This document shows positions 45,770-56,529 of a stretch of DNA of 64,000 nt, one piece after another. The stretch spans positions 57,000,963-57,064,962 of the forward strand of contig NC_074711.1 of assembly GCF_947242115.1 (NCBI RefSeq), in the 5' to 3' direction. The DNA is from Biomphalaria glabrata (taxonomy: Eukaryota > Mollusca > Gastropoda > Planorbidae). Positions within the stretch are counted from its first letter, which is position 1. Each line of letters begins with the position of its first letter. The notes under the pieces were generated by a model. The model did not search any database, was not told the origin of the DNA, and saw only the letters and a list, made by a program, of their open reading frames with translations. Both the position numbers and the translations under genes were made by a program.

Positions 45770-45875
45770 TGTGCGCACGTTTATGGGTTAGGGTTTACTG
45801 GGCGTTAAGGTTAGGGTTTGGAAAAAAAATCGCCCCCCCCCACTCCAAAAATCTGGATCCGCCAGTGTATCAGAT

Positions 45876-46900
45876 ACAAAATATTAGGGTAAATAAAATA
45901 TTACAATTAAGGAAAGAATAAAACGTTGAGTATTGTCCCTTTGACAATCTTATAAATGCTTATAGGATTAAGAAAATAATTATAGGTCTAGTTATCTACT
46001 ACAATATGGCCACCGGTTTCTATTAGGTGTTTGTATAGCTGCTATGCCAAGTTTAAAAGCGAGTTCAGGTACTGGCTACTTCACAACAGGATAGAATCTA
46101 GGCCTACTTGATAAAAGCCTTGCCTATTGCATATGTACATTAACTGGGAACCACCGATCTCGTTTTGTCCTAGATGTAGCTTAGCAGTCAACTAAAATGT
46201 TCTACGATAGGTCTACGTACTAAGGCGACCAACTGACTTATTTCTATGTACGTCCCTTATGTATAGCTTTTAATGTTTGCTTTCTTGTCACAGCTGTATC
46301 CAAGTCACGTCATTGTTTTAAAACAATACTATCCCGTCTAAATGTAGATCCTAATCAACAAGTGCCTAAAAGTCGCATGGGCCAAAAGCCATTGAAAAAT
46401 GGCAGATTTATTATATATACAGGCTTATACACACATTGATAGAGAGAAGGGTTGTTGTTTTTTCTCTCTATCTCTCTCTCACTCTCAATATTTAAATGAA
46501 GATGTAAAATGATTTATTTTTATGAATAAAATAATATTAAAATTAAATTAAAAAAACAACAACAATGCTTAAGCTTATACTGAAAAGGGAAAGATCTCAA
46601 TTCACAAGCTTACATATGAAGTGATAGGATACATAATGTTTATGTGAAAGGATGCGCTACAAGCTAAAGGATATTAACAAATATACACTCACACAATTTC
46701 TATGAATAATAATCATTAGATTCGTCGAATAACACAAATGACAGTGTTACGTTGGCAGTGGAAGAAATATGATCTTCAAAAATCAGGTCAGGTTTGCGTG
46801 TTTATTACCCCTATCGATCGAAATCAAATTCTAGTCAATTGATTTGCCGGTAATCCCAAACTAATGACTACTTAAAATAATACAAAGGCAGTGCGAACCA
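45876..46900. other. No gene seen
   Basis: A/T-rich with a CT-rich stretch near 46466. No supported exon. Confidence 0.45.
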
Positions 46901-46904
46901 TAGC

Positions 46905-47029
46905 AGGTAAGAGCGCTTTACACAGGCGCTTTAGTTTTGAGCGGAAGATTAATACAGTAGAGTAGCTAAAATATGAATTTTGTTTGACGTTTGTATTGAA
47001 GAGTTGTTTTATAAAGCTGATAACTAAAG
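46905..47029 (+). other. Candidate 5' noncoding exon
   Basis: Less A/T-rich sequence (AAGAGCGCTTTACACAGGCGC) followed by a strong AAAG/GTAAGT donor after 47029. It could be a first exon of the gene at 53053-54216, but the link is only inferred. Confidence 0.25.
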
Positions 47030-47878
47030 GTAAGTTTAAGATATTATTTTAGTTTGAATATATTGTCGTTGCTATATGATGTTGTTGTTTTTTTTTTAAT
47101 TATTCAACCGAATCTTAACTCTGATCTTGTTTTTTTTCCTTAAGCATATTTAAAATTTCACAAATTTACTTTGCATAGCACGGTAGGAACATCATGGCAC
47201 AAAATGTGTTAAACGTACTGATTTTGTGTACGATGAGTCCTGTATTCACTAGTACCACTAGATTGACAAACATTGGCTAGCTCATCTTGTATTGTCACAT
47301 CAGCTAGAAGTTTTAAAGTCTTGAACATTAAGCACACACAGTTTCAGGCAGCATTTTAATCCAGCTTTTTTTTTTTTTGTGTGTGTTGTTGAAACCAGTG
47401 CTGTTGATCGGTCGTTGGATTGTAGCTTCGAACAGTTAGGACAACTGAGTCGATGTAGCCGTATTCTATTTTTAATCAATAAACTTTAAATAACTTGAAC
47501 AAACTTTTCTTGTGAACAAAATCTTCTTATACCGGTAACTGTAATTACAACATTCACAGATTTAACTTGAAATGAGAAAAAGATCTAATAGTAATTAAAT
47601 AAACTGATATTTAAACAAATTCTAACTCACAACAAAAACACGTCTTTACTCTTTTATTTCTCTAGATCGTCTGCGGCTCTTAACATAAATTATGACAGAC
47701 CCTGTCGTAATATTATCATTCTCCAAGACCTAAAATGAATGCTTCCTTTCTAAATCATCACACACACGTACACCGTAACACCCAACCCCCTCCCCCAGTA
47801 CAAACGTCCATTTTCTTTGGCACTATGTGCGCATCATGCATACCACGTTTGACCAGCTTATACTTTTATCAACTCACT

Positions 47879-48300
47879 CTGTCTGTCTGTCTGGTAAAGA
47901 GTGTGTACATGTTATTTCTCCCAAACCCATTCTCGTCTCAAGCTGAAACTTTGCACAATTATTCACTGGCACAGACAAGACAAGAATCAATTTAAAAAAA
48001 ATAACTAATTAGAAACTTAATTAATGGTAATTCAATATTTTGTTTAATAGCAACACGGGAGACTAATCCTTCAGTAATCACAGATATGGCTAAATTTGTT
48101 GGGTTTAGTCCCCTTAAATGATTGTTAACGCTATTTCTTCCTCACGCATTCTCCGATCAAGTTGATACTTTAAACAATTATTTATTGTAGATAACAAAAC
48201 ATAAATCAATGAACAAAAATACTCAATTAGTCGATTAATTACTTGTAATTAATTATTTTGTTTGATATCATATAAGGGAAATAACGTGTACATTATGTGT
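47879..48300 (+). repeat. Dispersed non-coding repeat, two units
   Basis: CTGTCTGTCTGGTAAAGAG, ACATGTTATTTCTCCCA and TCAAGCTGAAACTTTGCACAATTATT mark a repeat family. Further copies lie at 49560-49735 (inverse), 52270-52620 (inverse), 54957-55090 and 60880-61255 (inverse). No coding capacity. Confidence 0.7.
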
Positions 48301-48534
48301 AGATATAGTTTTAAGGACGAAGTTCTTCCCCTTTAGATAAACTTTTTTATATTATGCGTGTTTTGTTTTGTTTTGTTGTTAACTTTTTAAAAACATATGG
48401 GAGCTAAATATTATCATGGACATGGCTCCAACCACCATATACCCCTCTCAATGGTTTAAAGTCTAAATGTTGACTATTTTATTTCTGAAATGAATTGTCA
48501 CATTCTATAAAGTAGGTAGTATGATTAAAAATAA

Positions 48535-48640
48535 TAATCTGTATTTAAAAAACTCTAGCATATAAAACTATTATTCTCAGTTGGCATCCATGATGGCCTG
48601 ACAATGCATGCACCCCCTTTCCCTTCCCATGTCTTTTTTT
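48535..48640 (+). repeat. Copy of the 37.64-kb repeat
   Basis: Shares AGCATATAAAA, TTGGCATCCATGATGGC and TGACAATG with 37635-37735, about 85 percent alike by eye. Confidence 0.7.
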
Positions 48641-48895
48641 TTTTTTTATTTAAAACCTTTAGGGCTAGGTATCTATTTAAGAAACGAATTTCACCATCGC
48701 TTTCATAGCTCTCATTAACTTTGTGCGACATTGGAATCCACCATCATTATTATTATCATCGCAGTAGATGGGAGGACTATTTAGCAGTAGACGGGAGGAC
48801 TATTTATGGTTCTCCAAAAGCGTATCGTAGATAATTTGATAGTTAGTAAATTAGGCTTCAACGATGTAAGGCCGACGCGTTATTCATTGGCCATT

Positions 48896-49535
48896 GTTAT
48901 ATTCAAGTACTTATAAAAATAGAAGGTTTTTTATTTTTAGTTATTGTTACTTTAAACTTTTAAGCGATCTAATTCTTTACTCAATGCTACCATCTAGACG
49001 TGTATAGGCATATTTGGGCATATATCTAGAGATTTTAATATAATTATCTTTTCCGATGTGTCTGCTTTTGCAAATTTTTCAAACTTGGGTATCACCCGAA
49101 AAATGGTGTCACCCGGTGCGAACCGCACCCCTCGTACTCCCCCTAGTGACGCCACTGGACCTTACCATTTTGAGTGCGATCCGAGTGCAGTATATTAGAA
49201 TTTGTCAAGTCAGTGAATTTTTTTTGGGTCATCTTCTTGGTAATTTTCGTTCACCTTTATTTGAATGGAATGTGTTTACTACAACTTTCATTCTGGTAGC
49301 ATGCTTATCACGCTATGGTCTAATTGTTTTTGTGGACCACTGGGCGGAGGGAGGGGGGAAGATGTCTGGGAGAAGGTTTCCGTGCTGCCTTTTAAAAAGA
49401 AATTTAAAAATAAAAAATTTGCTCGATTCTGAATTCGAACCTGTTATATTCAAGTACTTATAAAAATAGAAGGTTTTTTATTTTTAGTTATTGTTACTTT
49501 AAACTTTTAAGCGATCTAATTCTTTACTCAATGCT
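48896..49535 (-). mobile_element. SINE copy flanked by ~94-bp direct repeats
   Basis: 48990-49440 is nearly identical to 51628-52081 (a tRNA-derived SINE read on the minus strand) but stops at the B box (GAATTCGAACCTG) and lacks the A box. It is flanked by two copies of a 94-base segment starting TTATATTCAAGTACTTATAA (48896-48989 and 49441-49535). Confidence 0.75.
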
Positions 49536-49689
49536 TATCACCTTAGCTTAATTCATTTGTATATAAAACAATTAATTACGACTTATTGATTAAACATGGT
49601 TGAGTCATTTGTTGGCATCCACAATTGTGCAGTTTCCACTTGAGCCGTATAAGAAGCTGGAGAAATAACGTGCACAACATTTTTACCCG

Positions 49690-49935
49690 ACAGACAGACA
49701 GACAGACAGAGAGAGTTGATATAAGCTTTGTGAAAATATCCTGATTTATTTTATTTAAAAAACCTTCACTCTCTTTGTTTCTCTATCTCTCTCTCTCTCA
49801 CACACACACTCACACTCTCATACACACACTCTCTCTCTCACACACACGTTCACACATACACACACTCACTCACTCACTCACTCTCTCACACACACACACA
49901 CTCAGAGATAGATAGAAAAAGAGAGAGAGAGATAG
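49690..49935. repeat. GACA, CT, CA and GA microsatellite cluster
   Basis: GACAGACAGACAGACA at 49690, then mixed CT/CA/TCAC repeats 49770-49905 and GA repeats to 49935. Confidence 0.95.
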
Positions 49936-51058
49936 AATGATGGTCTTGGATGAAAGGTCTATTCGTATCAAGGTTTATATATTTCTCTAATAATAAAGCA
50001 GCGAGGAAACGCCCATTTAAAGAATGTAACCTTTTTAAATTTTATATTTATACAAACATTTTTTTAGTCCTATAGCTATAGACTTACAATTAAATAGACT
50101 TAATAGCACTATATTGAAGCCAAAAAAAAAATGTTTTCGTTACAATAATTTTATTTATATCAGTAGTTGGCAAGCCAGACGATATTTGTGTGTGTGCCTT
50201 TTTCCCCCCCACTTTATTTCAACGTCAACTAAATATTCTACAACGTCAGAAAAAAAAAAGTCCGCGAAAAGGATTTTGTTACCCGAGCTTATGTCGTCTG
50301 CTCGATCGATCAACACAGCAGAACAAAAGCCATGAAGTGTGTGGATGTCTCTAATAGACTGTAACGTTATTGGGTGAATGGAGTTACAATTCAAGTTTGA
50401 CTTCATTGGTGTATTCAACGTGCAGACCTAGACTATTGAAGCGGTAGAACTCAGAAGTAGAGACACTACGTAGTAGTACGTAGGTCTCTGTAACAAACTA
50501 GATAGGACAGATGTCTGGGCAAAGGTGACGAGTGTGGATATTAACAGTCTGAAAAAGGAGCGTTGCATATGTTACCAATAAAAGAAAAATTGGAATTAAA
50601 GTGGAATAAATGAAATAACGGATAGGTTGAACGATTACAGAAGCCTCCCCCCTCCCCGACTATGCATGATATTTCATCGCCTCTATAAGCTAGATAGACG
50701 AGATGAGCCATAGTCGTTCTACGATTGAAGGAGACTAACGAAGACTTAGATGTTGATAATTCGAAGTATACAAAGTAAGTCGATTTTAAGTTAAAATTTA
50801 AATGAGAATTATTTATGTTCAGGTTTGTAGTCTATTTAACAAGCTAAATACTTTAAAAAAAAATACCTGGCTTATATTGAGTGAATCAAACTTGCAATTA
50901 CTTTTTTAATGAATCAAAATTTGCATGTAATAGCATATAGGTTTGTTTTCCAAAAAGGAATGACTTTCACAGTTGTGTCACTCTTGTCGGTGTCACCTGG
51001 TGCGGTTAGCTCAGGGTGTCACCCTTCCCCATCAACTTTCTTCAAATATGTTCCAATA
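49936..51058. other. No coding exon; candidate 5' UTR donor at 50775
   Basis: A moderately balanced region (50400-50775) ends at an AAA/GTAAGT donor and could be a noncoding first exon for the gene at 53053. A partial copy of the SINE 3' part (GGTGTCACCTGGTGCGGT) lies at 50989-51030. Confidence 0.3.
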
Positions 51059-51437
51059 AACACTATTGTTAATTAGTTCTTTTTGTTGAACCAATACAGT
51101 GAACTAAACACTATTGTTAATTAGTTCTTTTTGTTGAACCAATACAGTGAACTAAACACTATTGTTAATTAGTTCTTTTTGTTGAACCAATACAGTGAAC
51201 TAAACACTATTGTTAATTAGTTCTTTTTGTTGAACCAATACAGTGAACTAAACACTATTGTTAATTAGTTCTTTTTGTTGAACCAATACAGTGAACTAAA
51301 CACTATTGTTAATTAGTTCTTTTTGTTGAACCAATACAGTGAACTAAACACTATTGTTAATTAGTTCTTTTTGTTGAACCAATACAGTGAACTAAACACT
51401 ATTGTTAATTAGTTCTTTTTGTTGAACCAGTGAACTG
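51059..51437 (+). repeat. 48-bp tandem array, about 7.9 copies
   Basis: Unit AACACTATTGTTAATTAG, TTCTTTTTGTTGAACCAA, TACAGTGAACTA. Copies start at 51059 and every 48 bases to 51395 and are essentially identical, so expansion is recent. No spacers, hence not CRISPR. Confidence 0.97.
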
Positions 51438-51627
51438 ATTGCCCAATTTTATTGATTGTTACTCAAATGTAAAATTAGCGTTAAATCTATTTATTCAATT
51501 GTTATTGCAAATTTTAGAATGATATTTAATTAAAATAAGAAACAGACTTAACATCGCCTGAACAGGTTTCCCTTGTTATACCTTGAGACAGAAATGGTAT
51601 AACGTTGTGTCATTTACACTTAAACTA

Positions 51628-52135
51628 CCATCAAGACGTGTATAGGCATATTTGGGCATATATCTAGAGATTTTAATATAATTATCTTTTCCGATGTGTC
51701 TGCTTTTGCAAATTTTTCAAACTTGGGTATCACCCGAAAAATGGTGTCACCCGGTGCGAACCGCACCCCTCGTACTCCCCCTAGTGACGCCACTGGACCT
51801 TACCATTTTGAGTGCGATCCGAGTGCAGTATTAGAATTTGTCAAGTCAGTGAATTTTTTTTGGGTCATCTTCTTGGTAATTTTCGTTCACCTTTATTTGA
51901 ATGGAATGTGTTTACTACAACTTTCATTCTGGTAGCATGCTTATCACGCTATGGTCTAATTGTTTTTGTGGACCACTGGGCGGAGGGAGGGGGGAAGATG
52001 TCTGGGAGAAGGTTTCCGTGCTGCCTTTTAAAAAAAAAATTAAAAATAAAAAATTTGCTCGATTCTGAATTCGAACCTGATCTTCCACGAAGAAAGGCTG
52101 GCGTGTTTTGCCACTGAGCTATTCAAATACTTATG
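51628..52135 (-). mobile_element. tRNA-derived SINE, full-length copy
   Basis: Read on the minus strand it starts near 52128 with AATAGCTCAGTGGCAAAACA (A box), then CAGGTTCGAATTCAGAATCG (B box) about 45 bases on. An A/T linker, a CAC-rich body and a 3' part containing GGTGCGGTTCGCACCGGG-like wording and GGGTGACACC follow, ending near 51628. RNA polymerase III promoter boxes are intact by eye. Confidence 0.82.
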
Positions 52136-52312
52136 GAAATACAATGTTTTATTAGTCTATTATTAGTTTTAAACAAACGACCGTATTCTCTAAATTACAG
52201 TGATTATTGTCACGGGTCATCCGCCGCCGATTTAGTACATTTTCCATAACCAATTTTTACGACTAACCAATAAATTAATTTGTTTTTTTTAATTGATTCA
52301 TGTGTTGTCATC

Positions 52313-52484
52313 AGGGGTGTAGCTAGGGGGGGCCGGGGGCTTGACCTCTTTGGGGGCCCCTGCATTTTGCGTAATATTTAATTTGTAATGTAAAAAACAC
52401 TCATTTGGGGGCCCCCTTCAAGTGGAGGCTCGGGGGGATTTTCAAATTCTCCCCCCTCCTCCCCTCACCCTAGCTACGCCACTG
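52313..52484. mobile_element. MITE (GTAGCTAGGG family), 172 bp, near-exact TSD
   Basis: Ends AGGGGTGTAGCTAGGGG and CCCTAGCTACGCCACTG are inverted. Flanks TTGTCATC and CTGTCATC match at 7 of 8. It interrupts a dispersed repeat whose uninterrupted form is at 60923-60975 (AATTGATTCATGTTTTGTTA). Confidence 0.8.
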
Positions 52485-53052
52485 CTGTCATCGACAATAA
52501 ATAATTGTGTAAAGTTTCAACTTGATCCGAGAATGAGAAGTGGAAGAATTAAGTATAAAAGATTTAGACCAGACGGACAGACGGAGGGGCTTAATATAAG
52601 CTTGCTAAAAATACAAAAGCATTTATATTATAAGAGTGTAAAAAAGGTTTAAAAGTTACTTTTACTTACTTAGAAAATAAATTAAACAAATTCTGTTACA
52701 CAGACATATGTGACTGTTCTGTTAGATTTTGTATCATAGACTATATATAGGCATATATATGATTTTTATGGACAACTGAACTGCTAGATACATTTCTCCA
52801 TCAAAATAGCGAAGGTCTTATTAAATCAAATTATACATTGTTAAAAAGACATGTTTATACTAGAGTCGCATCTAACAGTAAAAATATTTTATGTATAAAT
52901 GTCAAATATATAAACCTTAATTCTTACAAACCTTTCTTTATTTTTCAGATTGAATTGTGCAGATTTAACCGTATTTTTTTTTTCAAGAGTAATTTTCGCT
53001 AGGACTAAAAGTTAACATTGTTGATAAACAATTCTGCACGATTTCCTTGAAA

Positions 53053-54216
53053 ATGGACACATCGATGCATCCTTTTCGTTTAGCTGATGCTTTGAACACT
53101 TGGAGGCCAGATTATGTTGTAAGATCATTTCTCCCTCACATCAACATTGTCCGACAGCCGGTATTTAGTGCCAGGCTGGGCAGCTACGGCAGGCTTAAAC
53201 GCGTAGACAGTCTGGACTCCATCATTACAAATCTGTCCCTCTTAAGCTGTTCCAGCTACGGAAAGCGAACACCTCCGAGCCCTAAGCTTCGCAGACGCGG
53301 AAGGCGAAAACCAAAGAAGTCAGCGGATCAAGGCATGGAAAGTATTTGGGTACGGTTGGCCAGCAAACGCGGAGGAATATGGAACAAAATGTTTCAGAAT
53401 AACGCCATGCACGCGCACGTTGATAGTGAGACAGAAATATTCAAATGTTTATCTGAGGAAGAGAAGCATTTAGTCGTAGGTGCTGGGATGAAAAGAAGTG
53501 TCTGTCTCAAAAGATGCCCAAGCGAGACTCGTCTGACGAAATGTTCACGTACAATTAAATCACGACACCACTCAGCATCTGGTAGGCTGGACTGCACAAT
53601 GGTAACACTTTCGCACAGTTTAAAAACAATTATAAATCTTCAGAAACAACCACACTCGCACACACAATCAGAGGCTGCAGACACTAACACAGAACGTCAT
53701 AACGAATCCGTTTGGCACGAAGACTCTCGAAATTTGGATCTGGATGAAAAACATGAATTAACTGTCAAAGTCAAGAATGAGCTTAGGGCAACGACATCTG
53801 CTCTAAGGAAAGTGACCGGATACGGCGAGGGATTTTCGTTTCGACCTTTTCTTCGTCCACTAGAGGACTATCCGCATCTAGTTGCGGATGACTACAGCCG
53901 TACTGCCAAGTTTCCCCATGTCATGCGAATATCTCCCCACCTAAGCAAAGTCATTGTCCACGACATGGCCGTTCGCATGGGAATGCCGCGTTACCACGAG
54001 ATTCGAGTGCAGGACATGAATAGATGGAACAGTGGACACGCTCTTGATAGGGCACATCGGAATTTAAAAGTATTCAACTGGCTGCATAGTCTGAAAGAAT
54101 GGGAGTTTGACATTCCTAGTGTCGACACAGAGGAATTCAAGATGGACGTCGCAGTGGTTGACGAGATAATAGAGTCCGTGGACGATTCTGTCACTAAGCT
54201 TGCAACTCTAGACTAA
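53053..54216 (+). CDS. Unrecognised 387-residue basic protein, intronless coding region
   Basis: The ATG at 53053 sits in a good context (AAAATGGAC). A TTTATTTTTCAG acceptor at 52948 puts the start in an internal exon with about 100 bases of 5' UTR, so upstream noncoding exons exist. Residues 1-75 are mixed; about 77-88 are polybasic (KLRRRGRRKPKK); the middle is rich in His, Ser and Lys. Residues about 286-353 look most conserved in style: FPHVMRISPHLSKVIVHDMA, VRMGMPRYHEIRVQDMNRW, then LKVFNWLHSLKEWEFD. The C-terminus is acidic. There is no signal peptide, membrane segment or known enzyme motif. Codon use is balanced and CG-richer than the surroundings, as for a real gene, and the frame is long with no repeat copies elsewhere in the window. 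The function is not assigned. Confidence 0.8.
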   Translation: MDTSMHPFRLADALNTWRPDYVVRSFLPHINIVRQPVFSARLGSYGRLKRVDSLDSIITNLSLLSCSSYGKRTPPSPKLRRRGRRKPKKSADQGMESIWVRLASKRGGIWNKMFQNNAMHAHVDSETEIFKCLSEEEKHLVVGAGMKRSVCLKRCPSETRLTKCSRTIKSRHHSASGRLDCTMVTLSHSLKTIINLQKQPHSHTQSEAADTNTERHNESVWHEDSRNLDLDEKHELTVKVKNELRATTSALRKVTGYGEGFSFRPFLRPLEDYPHLVADDYSRTAKFPHVMRISPHLSKVIVHDMAVRMGMPRYHEIRVQDMNRWNSGHALDRAHRNLKVFNWLHSLKEWEFDIPSVDTEEFKMDVAVVDEIIESVDDSVTKLATLD

Positions 54217-54314
54217 AGCTGACAAAATAACTTCAAAAATCAAACTGAACAGATGTCTCCCAATATGCACAGAAAGTTTGCTTATCACAAGGAGTCTGCT
54301 TGAAACACTGCTTG

Positions 54315-54384
54315 CAGGGACGGCCTTAGACAAAGGCAAACTAGGCAGCCGCCTTCGTCCTCCAATTTCCTTAGATCGGCCTTG
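54315..54384. mobile_element. 70-bp MITE remnant (CAGGGACGGCC ends)
   Basis: CAGGGACGGCCTTAGAC at the left and TTAGATCGGCCTTG at the right are inverted, with GGCAAACTAGGCAGCCGCC inside. Same family as 42359-42671 with the middle deleted. Confidence 0.75.
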
Positions 54385-55766
54385 ATGATTGGTACCCACA
54401 TAATTGTATCTCACTGACTGACCATAAAAAATGAGATGGCAAAGTACTGAGCGTCGAATACATAAAAAAACAAAACAACATAGTTTCGACTTATTTTCTA
54501 CTAAAACCTTGCACCCAAAGTTGATCATATAAATGATAACACATCTAGTCGTTTTGTAAGTAATTGATAAACAGTAATCTAAGAAGAAAATCAGAATGTT
54601 AGGTTGAATTCAGGTTTACAATCAATCAAAATGCATGTATCATATTTATCAAACAAATTTCACCAGATTTTATTTATTTATTGAGATCCCCCACCTTTTT
54701 GTTTTTGTTACCAAATGCACTCAAGCATTAATTGATCTATTTTGCTGTTCCATGAAAATCGATAAGGCTCGTGTATTATAAAGAAAACACACTCGGACTG
54801 TGTCAAAACAAAAAGAGCAAACAGCATCATTTGTTCCCGGAAGTCCTCTGGAAATATGATTACCGTCAGGAAATTCATGACCATATTAGCCTAGCCTATA
54901 TTACAAGAAGGGTGTTTTGGGTAGAGCGTAGAGGTGTTTATCTTTTTACAAAACTTATATAAACTCACTCTGCCTGTCTGGTAAAAAGTGTTATTTCTCC
55001 ACACACCCAATCTCTGATCAAGCTGAAATTTTACACAATTAATTTTTTTTTTGGTATCTCGAACGAGGGAAAGAAATTGTACTTGACTGAAGTGGTGATA
55101 TTAGCTGAATTAGTCCCCTTTATAGGTCGCCGCTTTAAAGTAAAAAATACATAACTATAAATCTTTTATTATCATAATCACCTGACTAGCAGAGTGGTTA
55201 GTATGTAGTATTAGCTAAAAGCATGAAATAGTGCTAAACAAAAATAATTGGTAAAAATATTTCAAATCGCACAGATGTATTATTGTTGTTCGACACCTGT
55301 TTCAAATTTAATGACATGACAGATCCAAACTAATTGATACAATTACACTTGTTGTTGTTGCTTTTTAAAGTATTCTTTGTTCGTTTTCTTGTTGTTTATT
55401 GTGCTGTACGGGTATTCAGATTTGAAGTATGCTCACTCAAGTCAGACAGTGCCACATGATTTCATTGGTAACGCTAGCATAAAGGAGTGTGCGTGTATAT
55501 TAAAGCTCATCTTATCTAACTGAGTTGGGCTTTCTAAGGGCAGAATACAGTGTTGCCAGAAAACTCAAGCCTGGCAACGCGGGAAAACTATTGCGGAGTC
55601 ACGAGGAGAGGAAACAATTAGAAAGTAAGAAAAGACAACTCAAGCCACTCTCAAGGGAGACAATCACGAATCGTCATTCCGGCCCTTTCTGCTAATCCTG
55701 AATAGAAGTCAAATCACAAAGAAAAAATCGGCCTCATGAGCGAGACTACTATTTGGGAACACGTTG
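54385..55766. other. No coding gene seen
   Basis: Downstream of the 387-residue gene. It contains a dispersed-repeat copy at 54957-55090 and A/T-rich sequence. No clear poly(A) signal for the upstream gene was found. Confidence 0.45.
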
Positions 55767-55774
55767 ATTATGTA

Positions 55775-55974
55775 CAGAGGCGTAGCTAGGGTGGAGGGAG
55801 GGAGTGGGAGAATTTGAACCTCCCCCCCCCGGGGCCTCCACTTGAGGGGGGCCCTAAATGAGTGTTTTTTAACATTAAATATTATGCAAAATGCAGGGGC
55901 TCCAAAAGAGGTCAAGCTTTTCCCCCCCCCCCCCAGAGTCCCCAAATGATGACAAATTCCTAGCTACGCCATTG
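55775..55974. mobile_element. MITE (GTAGCTAGGG family), 200 bp, exact 8-bp TSD
   Basis: Ends CAGAGGCGTAGCTAGGG and CCTAGCTACGCCATTG are inverted. ATTATGTA flanks it at 55767-55774 and 55975-55982. Its body (GGGGCCTCCACTTGA, AACATTAAATATTATGCAAA) is the inverse of the copy at 52313-52484. Confidence 0.92.
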
Positions 55975-55982
55975 ATTATGTA

Positions 55983-56529
55983 ATATATGTATATGATTGC
56001 ATTTTGTCTTTCTCGCAATAGGTCGAGACTGTACCCTAAAATACGATACATAGCCATGTGAGGTGGAATTGAATAATTTGTATTCATTTCCTTAAAACTT
56101 TTTTTTCTTTCTAAATTTCTCCGTTTGGATACAGGTAATCAGCCAAATTCATCAGAAATAAATAAGCAAATTTCATTTACATAGTTTGCATCGCTGTTTT
56201 TTAACATTATATGTTGCTCTTTCAGTTCTGGGTTATATTCAGTAAATTATATAAAGTCTAAAGGAAATCTTGTTCAACGAAGTCTCATTTTAAATGTGAC
56301 CTTGAACTGCCCAATTCTGCTTTTCTCCAAACACTGTGATGTTAAGCATTCTGTGCAAACTTTTTCTCCATTTTTTTATAAAAGAAAAAGTCCGGCTGCC
56401 AAAGTATTTCTTTTTTAAAGTCTGTTACATTTTCTTTGGACTTTTCATTAATTTTAAAATTTAGACTTCATTCCCAACATTTATCAAGACAGCACAAACA
56501 AGTCCTTCTTATTTAGTGAGTAAAGGATG
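55983..56529. other. No gene seen
   Basis: A/T-rich. No supported exon. Confidence 0.45.

Larger units (their letters stand above)
43926..45867. mobile_element. 1.94-kb hAT-like non-autonomous element carrying satellites, 8-bp TSD
   Basis: Ends are CACTGGCGATC (left) and GATCCGCCAGTG (right, inverted). The exact 8-bp target duplication TATCAGAT lies at 43918-43925 and 45868-45875. Inside are two or three decayed copies of a G/C-run repeat (43930-44390: GGCCGATT, a G run, GGCGGTCCTA), a 97-bp satellite (44995-45605), a TA run and, near the right end, GGGTTAGGGTTT and AAGGTTAGGGTTTGG. No transposase was seen. Confidence 0.85.

Noticed and set aside
45315-45791. Open frames with repeated GVRGEAPTPKAFS wording
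   Set aside because: They are the translated 97-bp satellite. The period is not a multiple of three, so the frame is not conserved between units.
49056-49463. 135-codon open frame as a host gene
   Set aside because: It overlaps a SINE read on the other strand and recurs at 51.8-52.1 kb.
51059-51437. CRISPR-like array
   Set aside because: Pure 48-bp tandem repeat without spacers.
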